Part shown: positions 17,433 through 25,318 of the stretch, in pieces
Layout of the letters: every line of letters begins with the position of its first letter
How positions within the stretch are numbered: the stretch's first letter is position 1
DNA from: Ascidiimonas sp046199005
GTDB taxonomy: Bacteria; Bacteroidota; Bacteroidia; Flavobacteriales; Flavobacteriaceae
Direction: 5' to 3'
DNA: 64,000 nt
Assembly: GCA_046199005.1 (NCBI GenBank)
Contig: CP176050.1
Location: 1,674,001-1,738,000, forward strand
Notes under the pieces: generated by a model
Databases searched by the model: none
The model's input: the letters and a program-made list of their open reading frames with translations, nothing else
What the model was told of the DNA's origin: nothing
Position numbers and translations under genes: made by a program

Positions 17433-17494
17433 GCTAACGTGGCGTGTATGAATCGTCGTGGAGAAGCCACCATAACTTTATTCACCTTGTTAGC
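17433..17494 (-). other. attC-like imperfect hairpin 2
   Basis: GCTAAC at 17433 and GTTAGC at 17489 are exact inverted partners. Between them GTGG/CCACC segments pair imperfectly with unpaired bases on one arm, giving a 62-bp attC-like fold between two minus-strand genes. Confidence 0.45.
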
Positions 17495-17503
17495 ATTTCG
17501 TTT

Positions 17504-18016
17504 TTATTTTTTCTTTCCAGTTTTTCGATCTAATGTGAACGATTCCCATCCACCAGGAGGATCCCATTCACAATTTACCATTACTTCTGTTTCTGTAATT
17601 TGTGAGATTACAACTCCGTCAATGCCAAGATTAACAGCTTTCCATTTTTCTAATCCTTGGAAATTTAGATTTATAAGTTCAGAATCAGTTGCTACAAAAA
17701 TTTCTCCATTATCGACTCTGAAAGAGCCAAAGTATCCGTCAAATGACAGGTTCACTTTAATTTCTTTCTTATTCAAGTCAAAAATTGAGAATCTATTTCC
17801 ATACCCAATTATTACTATTCCGTTCACAATTTCACTCTGCTTGAAAGTTGGGCTATAATCTGATTGAATTTTCAGGTTAATAAGAGGTTCAAATGTTGAA
17901 GCTTTTTTTATTCGCACAAATTCACAATTAGATTCTGAATGCGAATTGATTCCAAACAAGTCCTTTGTTTCTACTTCTGAGATTGGTTCGGGTTTAATTT
18001 CAATTATGTATTCCAC
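17504..18016 (-). CDS. Unknown beta-rich protein, 170 residues
   Basis: A soluble protein without leader or membrane segment. The sequence alternates short hydrophobic strands and turns (NGIVIIGYGNRFSIFDLNKK, VDNGEIFVATDSELINLNFQ), suggesting a partial beta-propeller or WD-like sheet. The end, NCEWDPPGGWESFTLDRKTG, recalls immunity-type proteins from toxin loci but I cannot place it. It is isolated between two attC-like hairpins on the same strand as its neighbours. Confidence 0.6.
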   Translation of the reverse strand: MEYIIEIKPEPISEVETKDLFGINSHSESNCEFVRIKKASTFEPLINLKIQSDYSPTFKQSEIVNGIVIIGYGNRFSIFDLNKKEIKVNLSFDGYFGSFRVDNGEIFVATDSELINLNFQGLEKWKAVNLGIDGVVISQITETEVMVNCEWDPPGGWESFTLDRKTGKKK

Positions 18017-18033
18017 TTATTTTTCCAATGAAT

Positions 18034-18226
18034 TCTAACGTTAAATATATGGCAAGTAGGGCAGAAAACAAGCAGTTATTTTCGGTTTAACCACAAGCCA
18101 AATCTTTTGTATTTTGTTTTATTTTTTCTTTAATACCAAATCAAAAGATTTGGCGACTTTGCAAATAGACAATAACCTTTGGATTAAACACTAATTGCCC
18201 TATTTGCTATATATAGTGTTATATGC
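18034..18226 (-). other. Long attC-like hairpin 3 with an inner inverted repeat
   Basis: Outer arms TCTAACGTTAAATATATGGC and a right arm near 18197-18226 pair imperfectly (AAGTAGGGCA with TGCCCTATTTG). An inner stem CCAAATCTTTT/AAAAGATTTGG sits inside. The 193-bp size is large for attC but occurs in attC sites with variable terminal structures. Confidence 0.4.
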
Positions 18227-18231
18227 TAGCT

Positions 18232-19002
18232 TTATCTTTTTCTTTTATTAATTTTTTTAGTCAGATTTTTTATTTCAGATTCTTTGATGTCATAAATGTT
18301 AGTCAAAACATATTCCAGTATTTTATAAGAATCTATTATTTGTCTGGTTGACACATTACTAATTCCGTGACTACTTGAATTTCCAATCCACTTTATTGCT
18401 AATAAATTTGAAGCTAAAGATGATTTTTTTTCTTTAAAAAGTTCTATTCTCTTGTGAAGAGTAAGTTTTGTTCTTTTTCTGTTTTTTGTCCTGGTTTTAC
18501 GAACTTTTAAATCATCTAATAATATTTCAATTGAAGCTCTAATTTTATTTCCGCAGGCACTTTTATCAATCCAAAAAAGTTTAAAAGATTCTTTTAGCTT
18601 GTTTCGTACTTTGTCAGATACTTTTTCTGGAATATTAAACAATTGTATAGCCGGTTCAGTCAATTCAAGTTTATAAAGAGTTTTATACATTTCATGAGGC
18701 GGGATTTCAATACCTTCTTCAGGATCAAACCCACCTGAATACCAACCATTACTGACTAGTGAAGTTTTACCAACTATAATAGCAGTTTCTTCGCATTCTG
18801 GATTAGTGCATTTTGAAGATAAGGTAAATTTCCCACTGTAATACGTAGGTTCCAATTCTAGTATTTTACATTGTTTCGAAATTCCATCTTCTAATTCAAC
18901 AATATCCTTCTTTTCGAAATTTAAAATTCCCTTTTCGCAAGTTGGGCAATCAAACTTAGGAATTGATTCACGCCATTCAGTTTCGATATTTTCAATATTC
19001 AT
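18232..19002 (-). CDS. DUF4145-like protein with N-terminal zinc ribbon
   Basis: 256 residues. An N-terminal zinc ribbon uses CPTCEKG (residues 19-25) and later CTNPECEE. The C-terminal half matches the DUF4145 pattern: a charged helix pair around IRASIEILLDDL, then IKWIGNSSSHG, equivalent to the conserved D/W-x-G-N-x-x-x-H of this HEPN-related fold. DUF4145 domains are found in restriction and other phage-conflict proteins, and alone. The alkaline end (KKINKRKR) may bind nucleic acid. It lies between attC-like hairpins 3 and 4. An RNA or DNA conflict role is inferred only from the family. Confidence 0.68.
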   Translation of the reverse strand: MNIENIETEWRESIPKFDCPTCEKGILNFEKKDIVELEDGISKQCKILELEPTYYSGKFTLSSKCTNPECEETAIIVGKTSLVSNGWYSGGFDPEEGIEIPPHEMYKTLYKLELTEPAIQLFNIPEKVSDKVRNKLKESFKLFWIDKSACGNKIRASIEILLDDLKVRKTRTKNRKRTKLTLHKRIELFKEKKSSLASNLLAIKWIGNSSSHGISNVSTRQIIDSYKILEYVLTNIYDIKESEIKNLTKKINKRKR

Positions 19003-19028
19003 TTAGAAGTGTAATTTTTCTGCTTGTA

Positions 19029-19087
19029 GCTAACGTTCTGTGTATGGTGCGTATCCCGCAGGGTATGCACTATACACCTTGTTGGTG
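19029..19087 (-). other. attC-like imperfect hairpin 4
   Basis: GCTAACGTTCTGTGTATGGT pairs with the reverse complement of a right arm ending CTATACACCTTGTTGGT, leaving a few unpaired bases on one arm and a small loop at CCCGCAGGG. This is the clearest of the four: short arms, terminal AAC/GTT, asymmetric bulges. It directly precedes the stop of the protease gene. Confidence 0.5.
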
Positions 19088-19091
19088 GTAG

Positions 19092-19892
19092 TTATTTTTT
19101 ATTATTCATTTCATCAGTTAATATCATAGCTTCAACTCCTGATTTAAAGTCCGCTAATGCTATTCCATATATGTTTTTAGCACCTGTATATCCATGAGTT
19201 ACCAATGAGACAATATTTCCCTTAGAATCCATAATCGGAGCTCCGCTCGTTCCTTGAAAATCTGCATGGTCTTTAATTTCATTTGGTAACTCGAATTCAT
19301 AATAGTTTCCCACTTTTCTGTTGAATCTCAGACCGCCATATACGACTTCTTGGGTTTCAAAAATGTCGCCCATTGGAGTACCCTTGAAGTAATTAGGTTT
19401 TATACGACCAAAAAAACAATACTCTGTTTCAGTATTTGGCTCGTACTCCAATTCGGTCTTAATTATGCTTTTGTCAGAAGATGGAACGGTAAACTCTTTA
19501 AACTTGATTTGTTGTTGCAAAAGCTCAACCTTGTCCTGTAAGGAGGCAAAACTAAAATCGATCAAGCCAAAGTCGATATCTTCAATTCTATCTGGTTCAT
19601 TTTGTAAAATTTGTAATTGCTCTTCATACTTTGTGATATTAAACTTGTCCAAGTATGTCATCGCTCCAACGGAATACATTGGGGTCATATTATTTACTGT
19701 TGGTTGACCTGTTACAATACAAGTCGCAGAATTGTCTTTGTTAGTCACATGAGCCACAGTAAGAAGAATCTCATTATTCTGAAAATTAACAACACAACCT
19801 GAACCAATTCCCATTGGAGCTAAGGTTTTAGGGTCTGACATAACAATATGTACGGTTGACCTAATTATACTGGTTATTTCTTGTTGATCCAT
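19092..19892 (-). CDS. Trypsin-like (S1-type) serine protease, HEPN partner
   Basis: A 266-residue cytoplasmic protein with a chymotrypsin-like fold. The catalytic His is in ILLTVAHVTNKD (TVAH replacing TAAH), a plausible Asp lies in EDIDFGLIDF, and the nucleophile Ser is in FQGTSGAPIMDSKGNIVSLV (GxSGxP). The triad therefore looks intact. No signal peptide or PDZ domain is present, unlike DegP/HtrA. Its start is 2 bp after the stop of the HEPN gene upstream, so both are one transcript. A protease with a latent RNase suggests proteolytic activation, which is inference. Confidence 0.82.
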   Translation of the reverse strand: MDQQEITSIIRSTVHIVMSDPKTLAPMGIGSGCVVNFQNNEILLTVAHVTNKDNSATCIVTGQPTVNNMTPMYSVGAMTYLDKFNITKYEEQLQILQNEPDRIEDIDFGLIDFSFASLQDKVELLQQQIKFKEFTVPSSDKSIIKTELEYEPNTETEYCFFGRIKPNYFKGTPMGDIFETQEVVYGGLRFNRKVGNYYEFELPNEIKDHADFQGTSGAPIMDSKGNIVSLVTHGYTGAKNIYGIALADFKSGVEAMILTDEMNNKK

Positions 19893-19894
19893 GG

Positions 19895-20692
19895 TTATCT
19901 AATCTTAGTGGCGCTATCTAATCTTCTATGAAAGAGAGAAGCTAAAGTCATTACGTCCAATGCATCATATTCATGAATCTCCCATTTAATTTTCGGTTCA
20001 TGAGCAATAGTATTCCGAAACATGCCGAAGAATCCTTTTAACAGATTCGCAAATCCTTTTTGTTCACTTTTTTCCGTTTCAGTTCTCAAGTCATTAATAA
20101 TCAGAATAGGATTATTTATAGAAAAAACAGAATCTACTAATTGACTTCCATCTTTTGTTTCTCCTGACAAGCTTCGAATCTTGTCTGCAACACTTTTTAC
20201 AGCTTCAAAAACAGCATGGAAATAATTATTCTCTACCAATTCAGATTTGCAAAACTTCAAGACTTCTGGATGTACATTTCTATCGCCAAGTTTTGAGAAC
20301 AACATGGAGGCTCTTTGTTCAGCTTGAGAGATCGTTGTTGCTTTTTCCGTACTCCTGAACTTGCCATTTTCACCGAGTTGTAAGCCAATGAATGAGAATA
20401 CCTTATTGAGGTCTATTCGAGTTGCTTCAAATAGTTCTTTGTTTCGGACATATCGAGTAGGGTGAATTGAAATCTGAACGAATTTTAAAATACTATTTGA
20501 AATTTGAGTTCTATTCTGATATTCTACGAATGAATTATAAAGCCTTCTCCATTTTGTCCCGACTGGTTCTACGTTTTTTAATTTGCTATCAGCCAAATAC
20601 TTGTCAATTTCCGAGTTTGTGAGAGCTTCTCCTAAGGTTTTACACAGGGTCTCAAGAACATTTGGTTCTATGTAAGGAAATTGTCTTTTCAT
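19895..20692 (-). CDS. TIGR02391-family (Ymh) HEPN-like protein
   Basis: A 265-residue soluble protein of the TIGR02391 (Ymh) family as I remember it; the C-terminal half has FFGMFRNTIAHEP, an R-x4-H motif characteristic of HEPN RNases, with Arg-Asn-Thr-Ile-Ala-His. The N-terminal half is helical. Many HEPN proteins cut RNA during phage conflict or stress and act as abortive-infection toxins. It is the first gene of a two-gene unit with a trypsin-like protease. Which RNA is cleaved cannot be seen. Confidence 0.7.
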   Translation of the reverse strand: MKRQFPYIEPNVLETLCKTLGEALTNSEIDKYLADSKLKNVEPVGTKWRRLYNSFVEYQNRTQISNSILKFVQISIHPTRYVRNKELFEATRIDLNKVFSFIGLQLGENGKFRSTEKATTISQAEQRASMLFSKLGDRNVHPEVLKFCKSELVENNYFHAVFEAVKSVADKIRSLSGETKDGSQLVDSVFSINNPILIINDLRTETEKSEQKGFANLLKGFFGMFRNTIAHEPKIKWEIHEYDALDVMTLASLFHRRLDSATKIR

Positions 20693-20704
20693 TTTTTAAT
20701 TACC

Positions 20705-21140
20705 ACCAACTAGAAAATAAACTCAATTGCGTTTATTTCTCTTTTATTAATTTTTTGTATCGATTTGAAAATCAACATGATACTTGATTACAAACGTTTA
20801 TACCCATTTGTAAACTTATACCCATACATGCGTCCTTTCACTTGACATTCCCAAACCTACTAAAAACGAATGGTTTTTCTGAAACTTCCAGATGAAATAC
20901 CCTTTTTTTAGTTGAGGTAAAGTTTAGGCTTTATATTTTGGGGATGCTGTATAAAAATAAGGGTAATAACTGTGGAGTTCCTTACGGAAAACCTTAAGGG
21001 TTAAGAACCTATTCACCTTTTGTAGCCTTCATTCTCATAAAAAGTGATTGATTAAACTAGAAAAGCCATTTATCTCGAAGGTTAAGGAGGCTTGAGATTA
21101 TAATTAATATTATGAATTATTGGCTTGTGTAACGGTTACT
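20705..21140 (-). repeat. Repeat X, copy 1 (436 bp, upstream of the HEPN-protease pair)
   Basis: Starts CACCAACTAGAAAATAAACT and ends near GGCTTGTGTAACGG. It matches 21977-22810 along its length, with ACTAAAAACGAATGGTTTTT and TGTAGCCTTCATTCTCAT shared exactly. It fills the gap between two gene modules and probably carries the promoter of the downstream pair. Confidence 0.75.
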
Positions 21141-21159
21141 GGTGTTGTGCGTTCTTTTT

Positions 21160-21573
21160 TTATTTTTCAGCCATCAGTTTTATTTCTTCACATCCAAGCC
21201 GAATCACTTTTCCATCTTCAAAAAACATGATTAAGTCGTCTGTTTCATTCGGATGGGTTTGAGTAATAATTCCGTCATTAATTTCTCTTGAATTGGCAGG
21301 AAAGAATGTGATTTCTCCAAGTCGTTCGGAATCTTCTTTTAGAGCTTTTGGGTCTCCGTTTTCAAGGTATTCATATGAGACATTTTTAAATTCAAAGTTT
21401 AGTTTTTTAAACTCATCATTTTTTACCCAATCTCCTTTAGTCTGTTTAAAGTCAACTGTAATATCCTTTCCATTTTTTGTAAGCCCGACAAAGTCAAAAT
21501 TATTGTGAAGGTCAATATGCATTCCGTTTAATTGGACTGCATAGTTGTCTTCTATTTCAAAATTCGTTTTCAT
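21160..21573 (-). CDS. Unknown protein, 137 residues
   Basis: Small soluble acidic protein, no leader. Beta-strand-like runs (YAVQLNGMHIDLHNNFDFVG, ITVDFKQTKGDW) and a C-terminal DDLIMFFEDGKVIRLGCEEI hint at an alpha/beta immunity-like fold. I recognise no family. Starts 5 bp after the stop of the 124-residue gene upstream, so they form a two-gene unit; a toxin-antitoxin or effector-immunity pair is possible but not shown. Confidence 0.55.
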   Translation of the reverse strand: MKTNFEIEDNYAVQLNGMHIDLHNNFDFVGLTKNGKDITVDFKQTKGDWVKNDEFKKLNFEFKNVSYEYLENGDPKALKEDSERLGEITFFPANSREINDGIITQTHPNETDDLIMFFEDGKVIRLGCEEIKLMAEK

Positions 21574-21578
21574 TCGGG

Positions 21579-21953
21579 TTACCTACTTTTCCATTCAGCG
21601 TATTCAGTCCAATCGTCTAGATAATCTGTTTTCAATTCATTTTCCGAACGCTCATCAAACCCATATTTTGAAGCCCTAGGATATTCGGCTTGTGAAATAA
21701 TATCTCTAAAATCCTTATTTGCTGTTTTTATCAGATAATCTATTCTATTCAAATCTGAATTTGCCAATTTCAAAACTGCTGCTCCAATTCGGTTTTGTCC
21801 ACTTCGAGAGTCACTTTTAATTTCTGTCAGTTTACGTTTTACTAAATCCGAATTTTCAGGAAATTCTCGGTCAACCAGTTTTTCCAATTCCATGTCCGAA
21901 ATTTTTGCGACAGGTTGCTCAATTTTTGTTTCTATTAATTCGATTTCATTCAT
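21579..21953 (-). CDS. Unknown protein, 124 residues
   Basis: Charged, mostly helical soluble protein (LEKLVDREFPENSDLVKRKL, IDYLIKTANKDFRDIISQA). No signal peptide, metal-binding motif or known domain seen. It is the first gene of a two-gene unit with the 137-residue protein, framed by repeat X copies on both sides. Function unknown. Confidence 0.55.
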   Translation of the reverse strand: MNEIELIETKIEQPVAKISDMELEKLVDREFPENSDLVKRKLTEIKSDSRSGQNRIGAAVLKLANSDLNRIDYLIKTANKDFRDIISQAEYPRASKYGFDERSENELKTDYLDDWTEYAEWKSR

Positions 21954-21976
21954 AATGTCGCTTTTCTCAAATTAAG

Positions 21977-22810
21977 CACAACTAGTAAATAAACGCAATT
22001 GCGTTTATTTCTCTTTTATTAATTTTTTGTGTTCTGTTGAAAATCAGCATTATAATTAATTACAAACGTTTATACCCGTTTATAAACGAATACTCAAAAC
22101 TCGCATCTTTTCACCTGACATTCTCAAACCTACTAAAAACGAATGGTTTTTCTGAAACTTCCAGATGAAATACCCTTTTTTTAGTTGAGGTAAAGTTTAG
22201 TCTTTATATTTTAACGTGAGTTCGATATAATTTCAGTGTCAGTTTTTAATATCGTTTTAACAAATTAAATCATTGCATATAAGAGTCTTATGTTCATTTT
22301 CTTTGCTTGTCCAACCCTTCGGCTATATTTCGGCTATCGCTCAATACAAGCTCAGGGCAGGCATCAACGAACCAAAAGAAAAGACACTTTTTAGTTCATG
22401 TCACTTATATTAAGTATTTAGGTATTCATGAATCTTCGATTTCCAAGGTATTTTTGTTCAGAATGTGAACAAAACCACAAGGTTTTTCTAAATTTTCTCC
22501 CCCGAACCGTCGGGGCTTCAAAAATTCTTTACGAAAAACCTTGTTATACTGCGGAAAAAGATTAATCCCGTTCCAGTTTATAATTTTTTCTTACGTCGAG
22601 CTGACGTTATTTTAGGAATGCGGTGTAAAAATAAGGATACTCCGGGCTAAGTTCCTTACGGAAAACAGTAAGGGTTGATGTAGGTGTTACCTTTTTGTAG
22701 CCTTCATTCTCATAAAAAACGATAAATTAAAATAAAAAACCCTTTCCCGAAGACTCGTGAGGCTTGAAATTTTGATTGATAGTATAAATTATTGGCATGT
22801 GCAACGGTCA
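21977..22810 (-). repeat. Repeat X, copy 2 (834 bp, split by a 398-bp insertion)
   Basis: Homologous to copy 1 at both ends; removing the insertion at 22212-22609 leaves 436 bp, the length of copy 1. It lies upstream of the 124/137-residue gene pair, as copy 1 lies upstream of the HEPN pair. Confidence 0.8.
22212..22609. mobile_element. MITE-like element with terminal inverted repeats, 398 bp
   Basis: Left end TAACGTGAGTTCGA and right end TCGAGCTGACGTTA are inverted partners at 12 of 14 positions. Copy 1 of repeat X provides the empty site (TTTATATTTTGGGGATGC against TTTATATTT[element]TTTTAGG). It has no coding frame. A related left half appears at 38302-38420. T runs flank it, consistent with a short T-rich target duplication. 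Confidence 0.7.
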
Positions 22811-22827
22811 CCATGTTATAACATGTT

Positions 22828-23049
22828 TTATTCTTTTGTTTTCTTTTCATTTTTTTCTCCGACAGCCCATTTCTTTATTTTATGATTCCATGCATCGTAC
22901 CCTAAAGCGCTTAAAAGTATTCCTATGGGCATTCCAATTAATGTCCGCCAAAACTCTTTCGGGTTTCTCCGATAATCAGGAAGATAAGCCCAATATAGAA
23001 ATCCCCCGAAAATAATTATTAAAACGGTTAGGATTATGAATCCGGTCAT
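22828..23049 (-). CDS. Small membrane protein, 73 residues
   Basis: One or two hydrophobic helices (TGFIILTVLIIIFGGFLYWA, IGILLSALGYDAW) and a charged tail (KKWAVGEKNEKKTKE). Its start overlaps the stop of the propeller lipoprotein by four bases, so the two are translationally coupled. Unknown family; possibly an inner-membrane partner of the lipoprotein. Confidence 0.6.
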   Translation of the reverse strand: MTGFIILTVLIIIFGGFLYWAYLPDYRRNPKEFWRTLIGMPIGILLSALGYDAWNHKIKKWAVGEKNEKKTKE

Positions 23050-24074
23050 ATTTTAAATTTTTCAAAAGTTACCCCATTGAATTTATAGGCTCCGTTTTCA
23101 TGTGTGCCAAGCCAGAGGTTTCCGTATTTGTCTTTGTAGATGCTGAATATATTTATTTGTTTTGAATCGTCTTGAACTACATATTGCGTAATTTCTTTTC
23201 CATCGTATTTCCACACGCCATCGCGATAGGTTACAAACCAAAGATTATTATCATGGTCCCTAACCGACGATAGATACTCGTCTAAATTACTTTCTGTTTT
23301 ACCATCTAAACCACCTAAACTTTTGTGTCTGTTGTAAAATTTGTTGCTTTTTGAGACACTATCATAAACAGTATAGCGATACTCTGTATTGAACCAGAAG
23401 TCTCCATGCTTATCTTCTGCAATCGAACGAACTCCATTTGCTCCTTCGTCACGAAATTCGGTTACATCTTCTTCTGTTATCCAATCAAATGATTTTCCGT
23501 TATATCGACAAACTCCAACCGGGTTAGTGCCAAACCAAATATTTCCTTTCTTGTCTTTATAGATACTGTAGATTTCAAAAGGATTTGATAGGTTGGGGGG
23601 GTGTGGCAGCTGCAATTCATATAAAGTAGTACCGTCATAACGATATACTTTTTCTGTTGCATAAGAATGTCTAAACCACAGATCATTAGATTTAAGTTTC
23701 CAATCCGTCGTTACAGTCGGACTTAATGCTGTAAATGTATTTCCGTCAAATTTAGTTATCGTAGAATTTGGGTAGCAGCTCGTTATGAATAAATTCCCAT
23801 ATCTATCTTCTTTTATTTCATCAATTCTATTACTGGGCAACCCATGTTCTGTTGTGTAATTAATCAGAGTCTCTCCGTCGAATTTATATAATCCGGTTTC
23901 CCAACTACCAAACCAATAATTATTTTTATGGTCTTGATAAACTACCATGATACTTTTACCAAGTTCGGTTACGGGTTTACCTTTTAGATCCTGTTCTTTG
24001 GCGGTTTGTCTTTTACAAGCTACTAATAAAGCCAATGTGCTTAAGAGTGTTAGCATGTTCAACTCTAGTTTCAT
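23046..24074 (-). CDS. Two-component-regulator-type propeller lipoprotein (no kinase)
   Basis: 342 residues. The leader MKLELNMLTLLSTLALLVAC gives a lipobox Cys. The body is a run of Reg_prop repeats: DHKNNYWFGSWETGLYKFDG, DKKGNIWFGTNPVGVCRYNG, DHDNNLWFVTYRDGVWKYDG and DKYGNLWLGTHENGAYKFNG, each with the x-G-N-x-W-F/L-G-T signature of beta-propeller blades. In hybrid two-component systems of Bacteroidota these form periplasmic sensors ahead of a kinase. Here no kinase or transmembrane signalling part follows; the gene ends after about seven blades. A four-base overlap couples it to a small membrane protein. Possibly a ligand-binding lipoprotein. Confidence 0.82.
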   Translation of the reverse strand: MKLELNMLTLLSTLALLVACKRQTAKEQDLKGKPVTELGKSIMVVYQDHKNNYWFGSWETGLYKFDGETLINYTTEHGLPSNRIDEIKEDRYGNLFITSCYPNSTITKFDGNTFTALSPTVTTDWKLKSNDLWFRHSYATEKVYRYDGTTLYELQLPHPPNLSNPFEIYSIYKDKKGNIWFGTNPVGVCRYNGKSFDWITEEDVTEFRDEGANGVRSIAEDKHGDFWFNTEYRYTVYDSVSKSNKFYNRHKSLGGLDGKTESNLDEYLSSVRDHDNNLWFVTYRDGVWKYDGKEITQYVVQDDSKQINIFSIYKDKYGNLWLGTHENGAYKFNGVTFEKFKI

Positions 24075-24246
24075 CTTATCGGTGCTTGTTTTTTAGTCAT
24101 AGTTTCGCCTAACGTTGGGCATTGGTTTGTTTACAGAATGGTAGCTAAGGACTATTCTGGAGTGATCATAAATTTAATGAAAAGGCCTGAGATTCCGATT
24201 AGGAAATTTAGCTGTAACAACTATAGCCGTAGTTGTCATATTTTTT

Positions 24247-24720
24247 TTATTCAAGTGCATCTCCTTCATTTGGTTCAGCGATTATAAATGCCCAATCTAC
24301 ATATTCAGGCACTTCATTTTTTTGAAGATAATCGCCTCCTAATCCGATGATTTGATTTCTTGAATCAATAACTTCAAGATTCAGCTCTTTATCAATATGA
24401 AATTGAATTCCGTTACTAAAGTAAAGTGATTTGTATTTATCAGTTGTGAAAACATGCCAACTGTCAGGCTCCAATAGGGAAGTCCTATTTACAATTAGAG
24501 TTTCGGGCGTTTCATTTTTTACATAAATCTCGAAAATATTCTTCTTTGACTTTTTCTCAAAATATTCAATCGTTGTAAGACCGATCTTATTCAAATCAAT
24601 TGGATTGCTTTTAAGGACTTTTTTCTTTTCTGATTTTGATGAGAAAATGTAAATTAAAAAAGGTAGCAGCATAATTATACCAATAAAAACAGCGTAATTG
24701 TGTCTATTTGGTTGTCTCAT
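24247..24720 (-). CDS. Single-TM protein of unknown function
   Basis: The start at 24720 (MRQPNRHNYAVFIGIIMLL) puts the transmembrane helix near residues 8-27; an ATG at 24756 only adds a Gly-rich stub. The 157-residue product has one hydrophobic helix, a lysine cluster (SKSEKKKVLKS), then a beta-rich domain (IEYFEKKSKKNIFEIYVKNE, WHVFTTDKYKSLYFSNGIQF). No family recognised. It is the upstream-most gene of the minus-strand run. Repeat X copy 3 lies upstream. Confidence 0.6.
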   Translation of the reverse strand: MRQPNRHNYAVFIGIIMLLPFLIYIFSSKSEKKKVLKSNPIDLNKIGLTTIEYFEKKSKKNIFEIYVKNETPETLIVNRTSLLEPDSWHVFTTDKYKSLYFSNGIQFHIDKELNLEVIDSRNQIIGLGGDYLQKNEVPEYVDWAFIIAEPNEGDALE

Positions 24721-24862
24721 TCCGTAAGTCCGCCCACCTAGACTTAAAAAAGTCAAAACAAACCCTAAAATAGCCAGGACTTTTATGACTATAACTACTA
24801 TTTCTTTTGTCTTTTTAATCTATGCTGGTTTTTGGGTTGTTACGGAACTATTTTACAAACTA

Positions 24863-25075
24863 TAAATACAATTGCGATTACCTATCTTTTATTAAGCTTT
24901 TGTAATACGCAAAGTATTAATTATTTAAATTTTTACAAAAAGCGATCCCTTTGTAGGCAGCTATTTGAAGTAAAGCGTTTCTATTAGTTCCTTCCGAACT
25001 TATAAAAAACGAATGGTTTTTCTGAGCCTTTTAGTCTAAATACCCTTTTTTGGTTGTTGTAGATTTTAGACTATG
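24863..25075 (-). repeat. Repeat X, copy 3 (partial, diverged)
   Basis: Shares AAAAACGAATGGTTTTTCTG and TAAATACCCTTTTT with copies 1 and 2, and the start AAATACAATTGCG. Shorter and more diverged, without the right half. Lies upstream of the single-TM gene, as the other copies lie upstream of theirs. Confidence 0.6.
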
Positions 25076-25167
25076 TAAAGTATAGTTTACATGTTTTGAA
25101 TTCTGAACGCTTATAATTTGGATTTATTAACGTGATGTACTTAGAAAAAGCAGGAAGCATTGGTATC

Positions 25168-25253
25168 GTCACTGCGAGGAACGAAGCAGTCTTTTTGGGC
25201 TTTGGTCATCTGTTTGGGCAGATTTCTCCGGCGTACCGCCGTTCGAAATGACG
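25168..25253. repeat. Dispersed repeat (GTCACTGCGAGG type), copy 2
   Basis: Starts GTCACTGCGAGGAACGAAGC and ends CCGCCGTTCGAAATGACG, matching copy 1 (13485-13615) with an internal deletion of about 45 bp. Confidence 0.65.
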
Positions 25254-25318
25254 TTTAAGTTCGCACTGCCGGTTTTCAAAATAGTCCGTATTTTCATCAT
25301 CAAATTACACTAAAAACA

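Noticed and set aside
19029..19087. Calling the four hairpins true integron attC sites
   Set aside because: Cores do not match RYYYAAC/GTTRRRY strictly and no integrase is in the window; listed as attC-like only.
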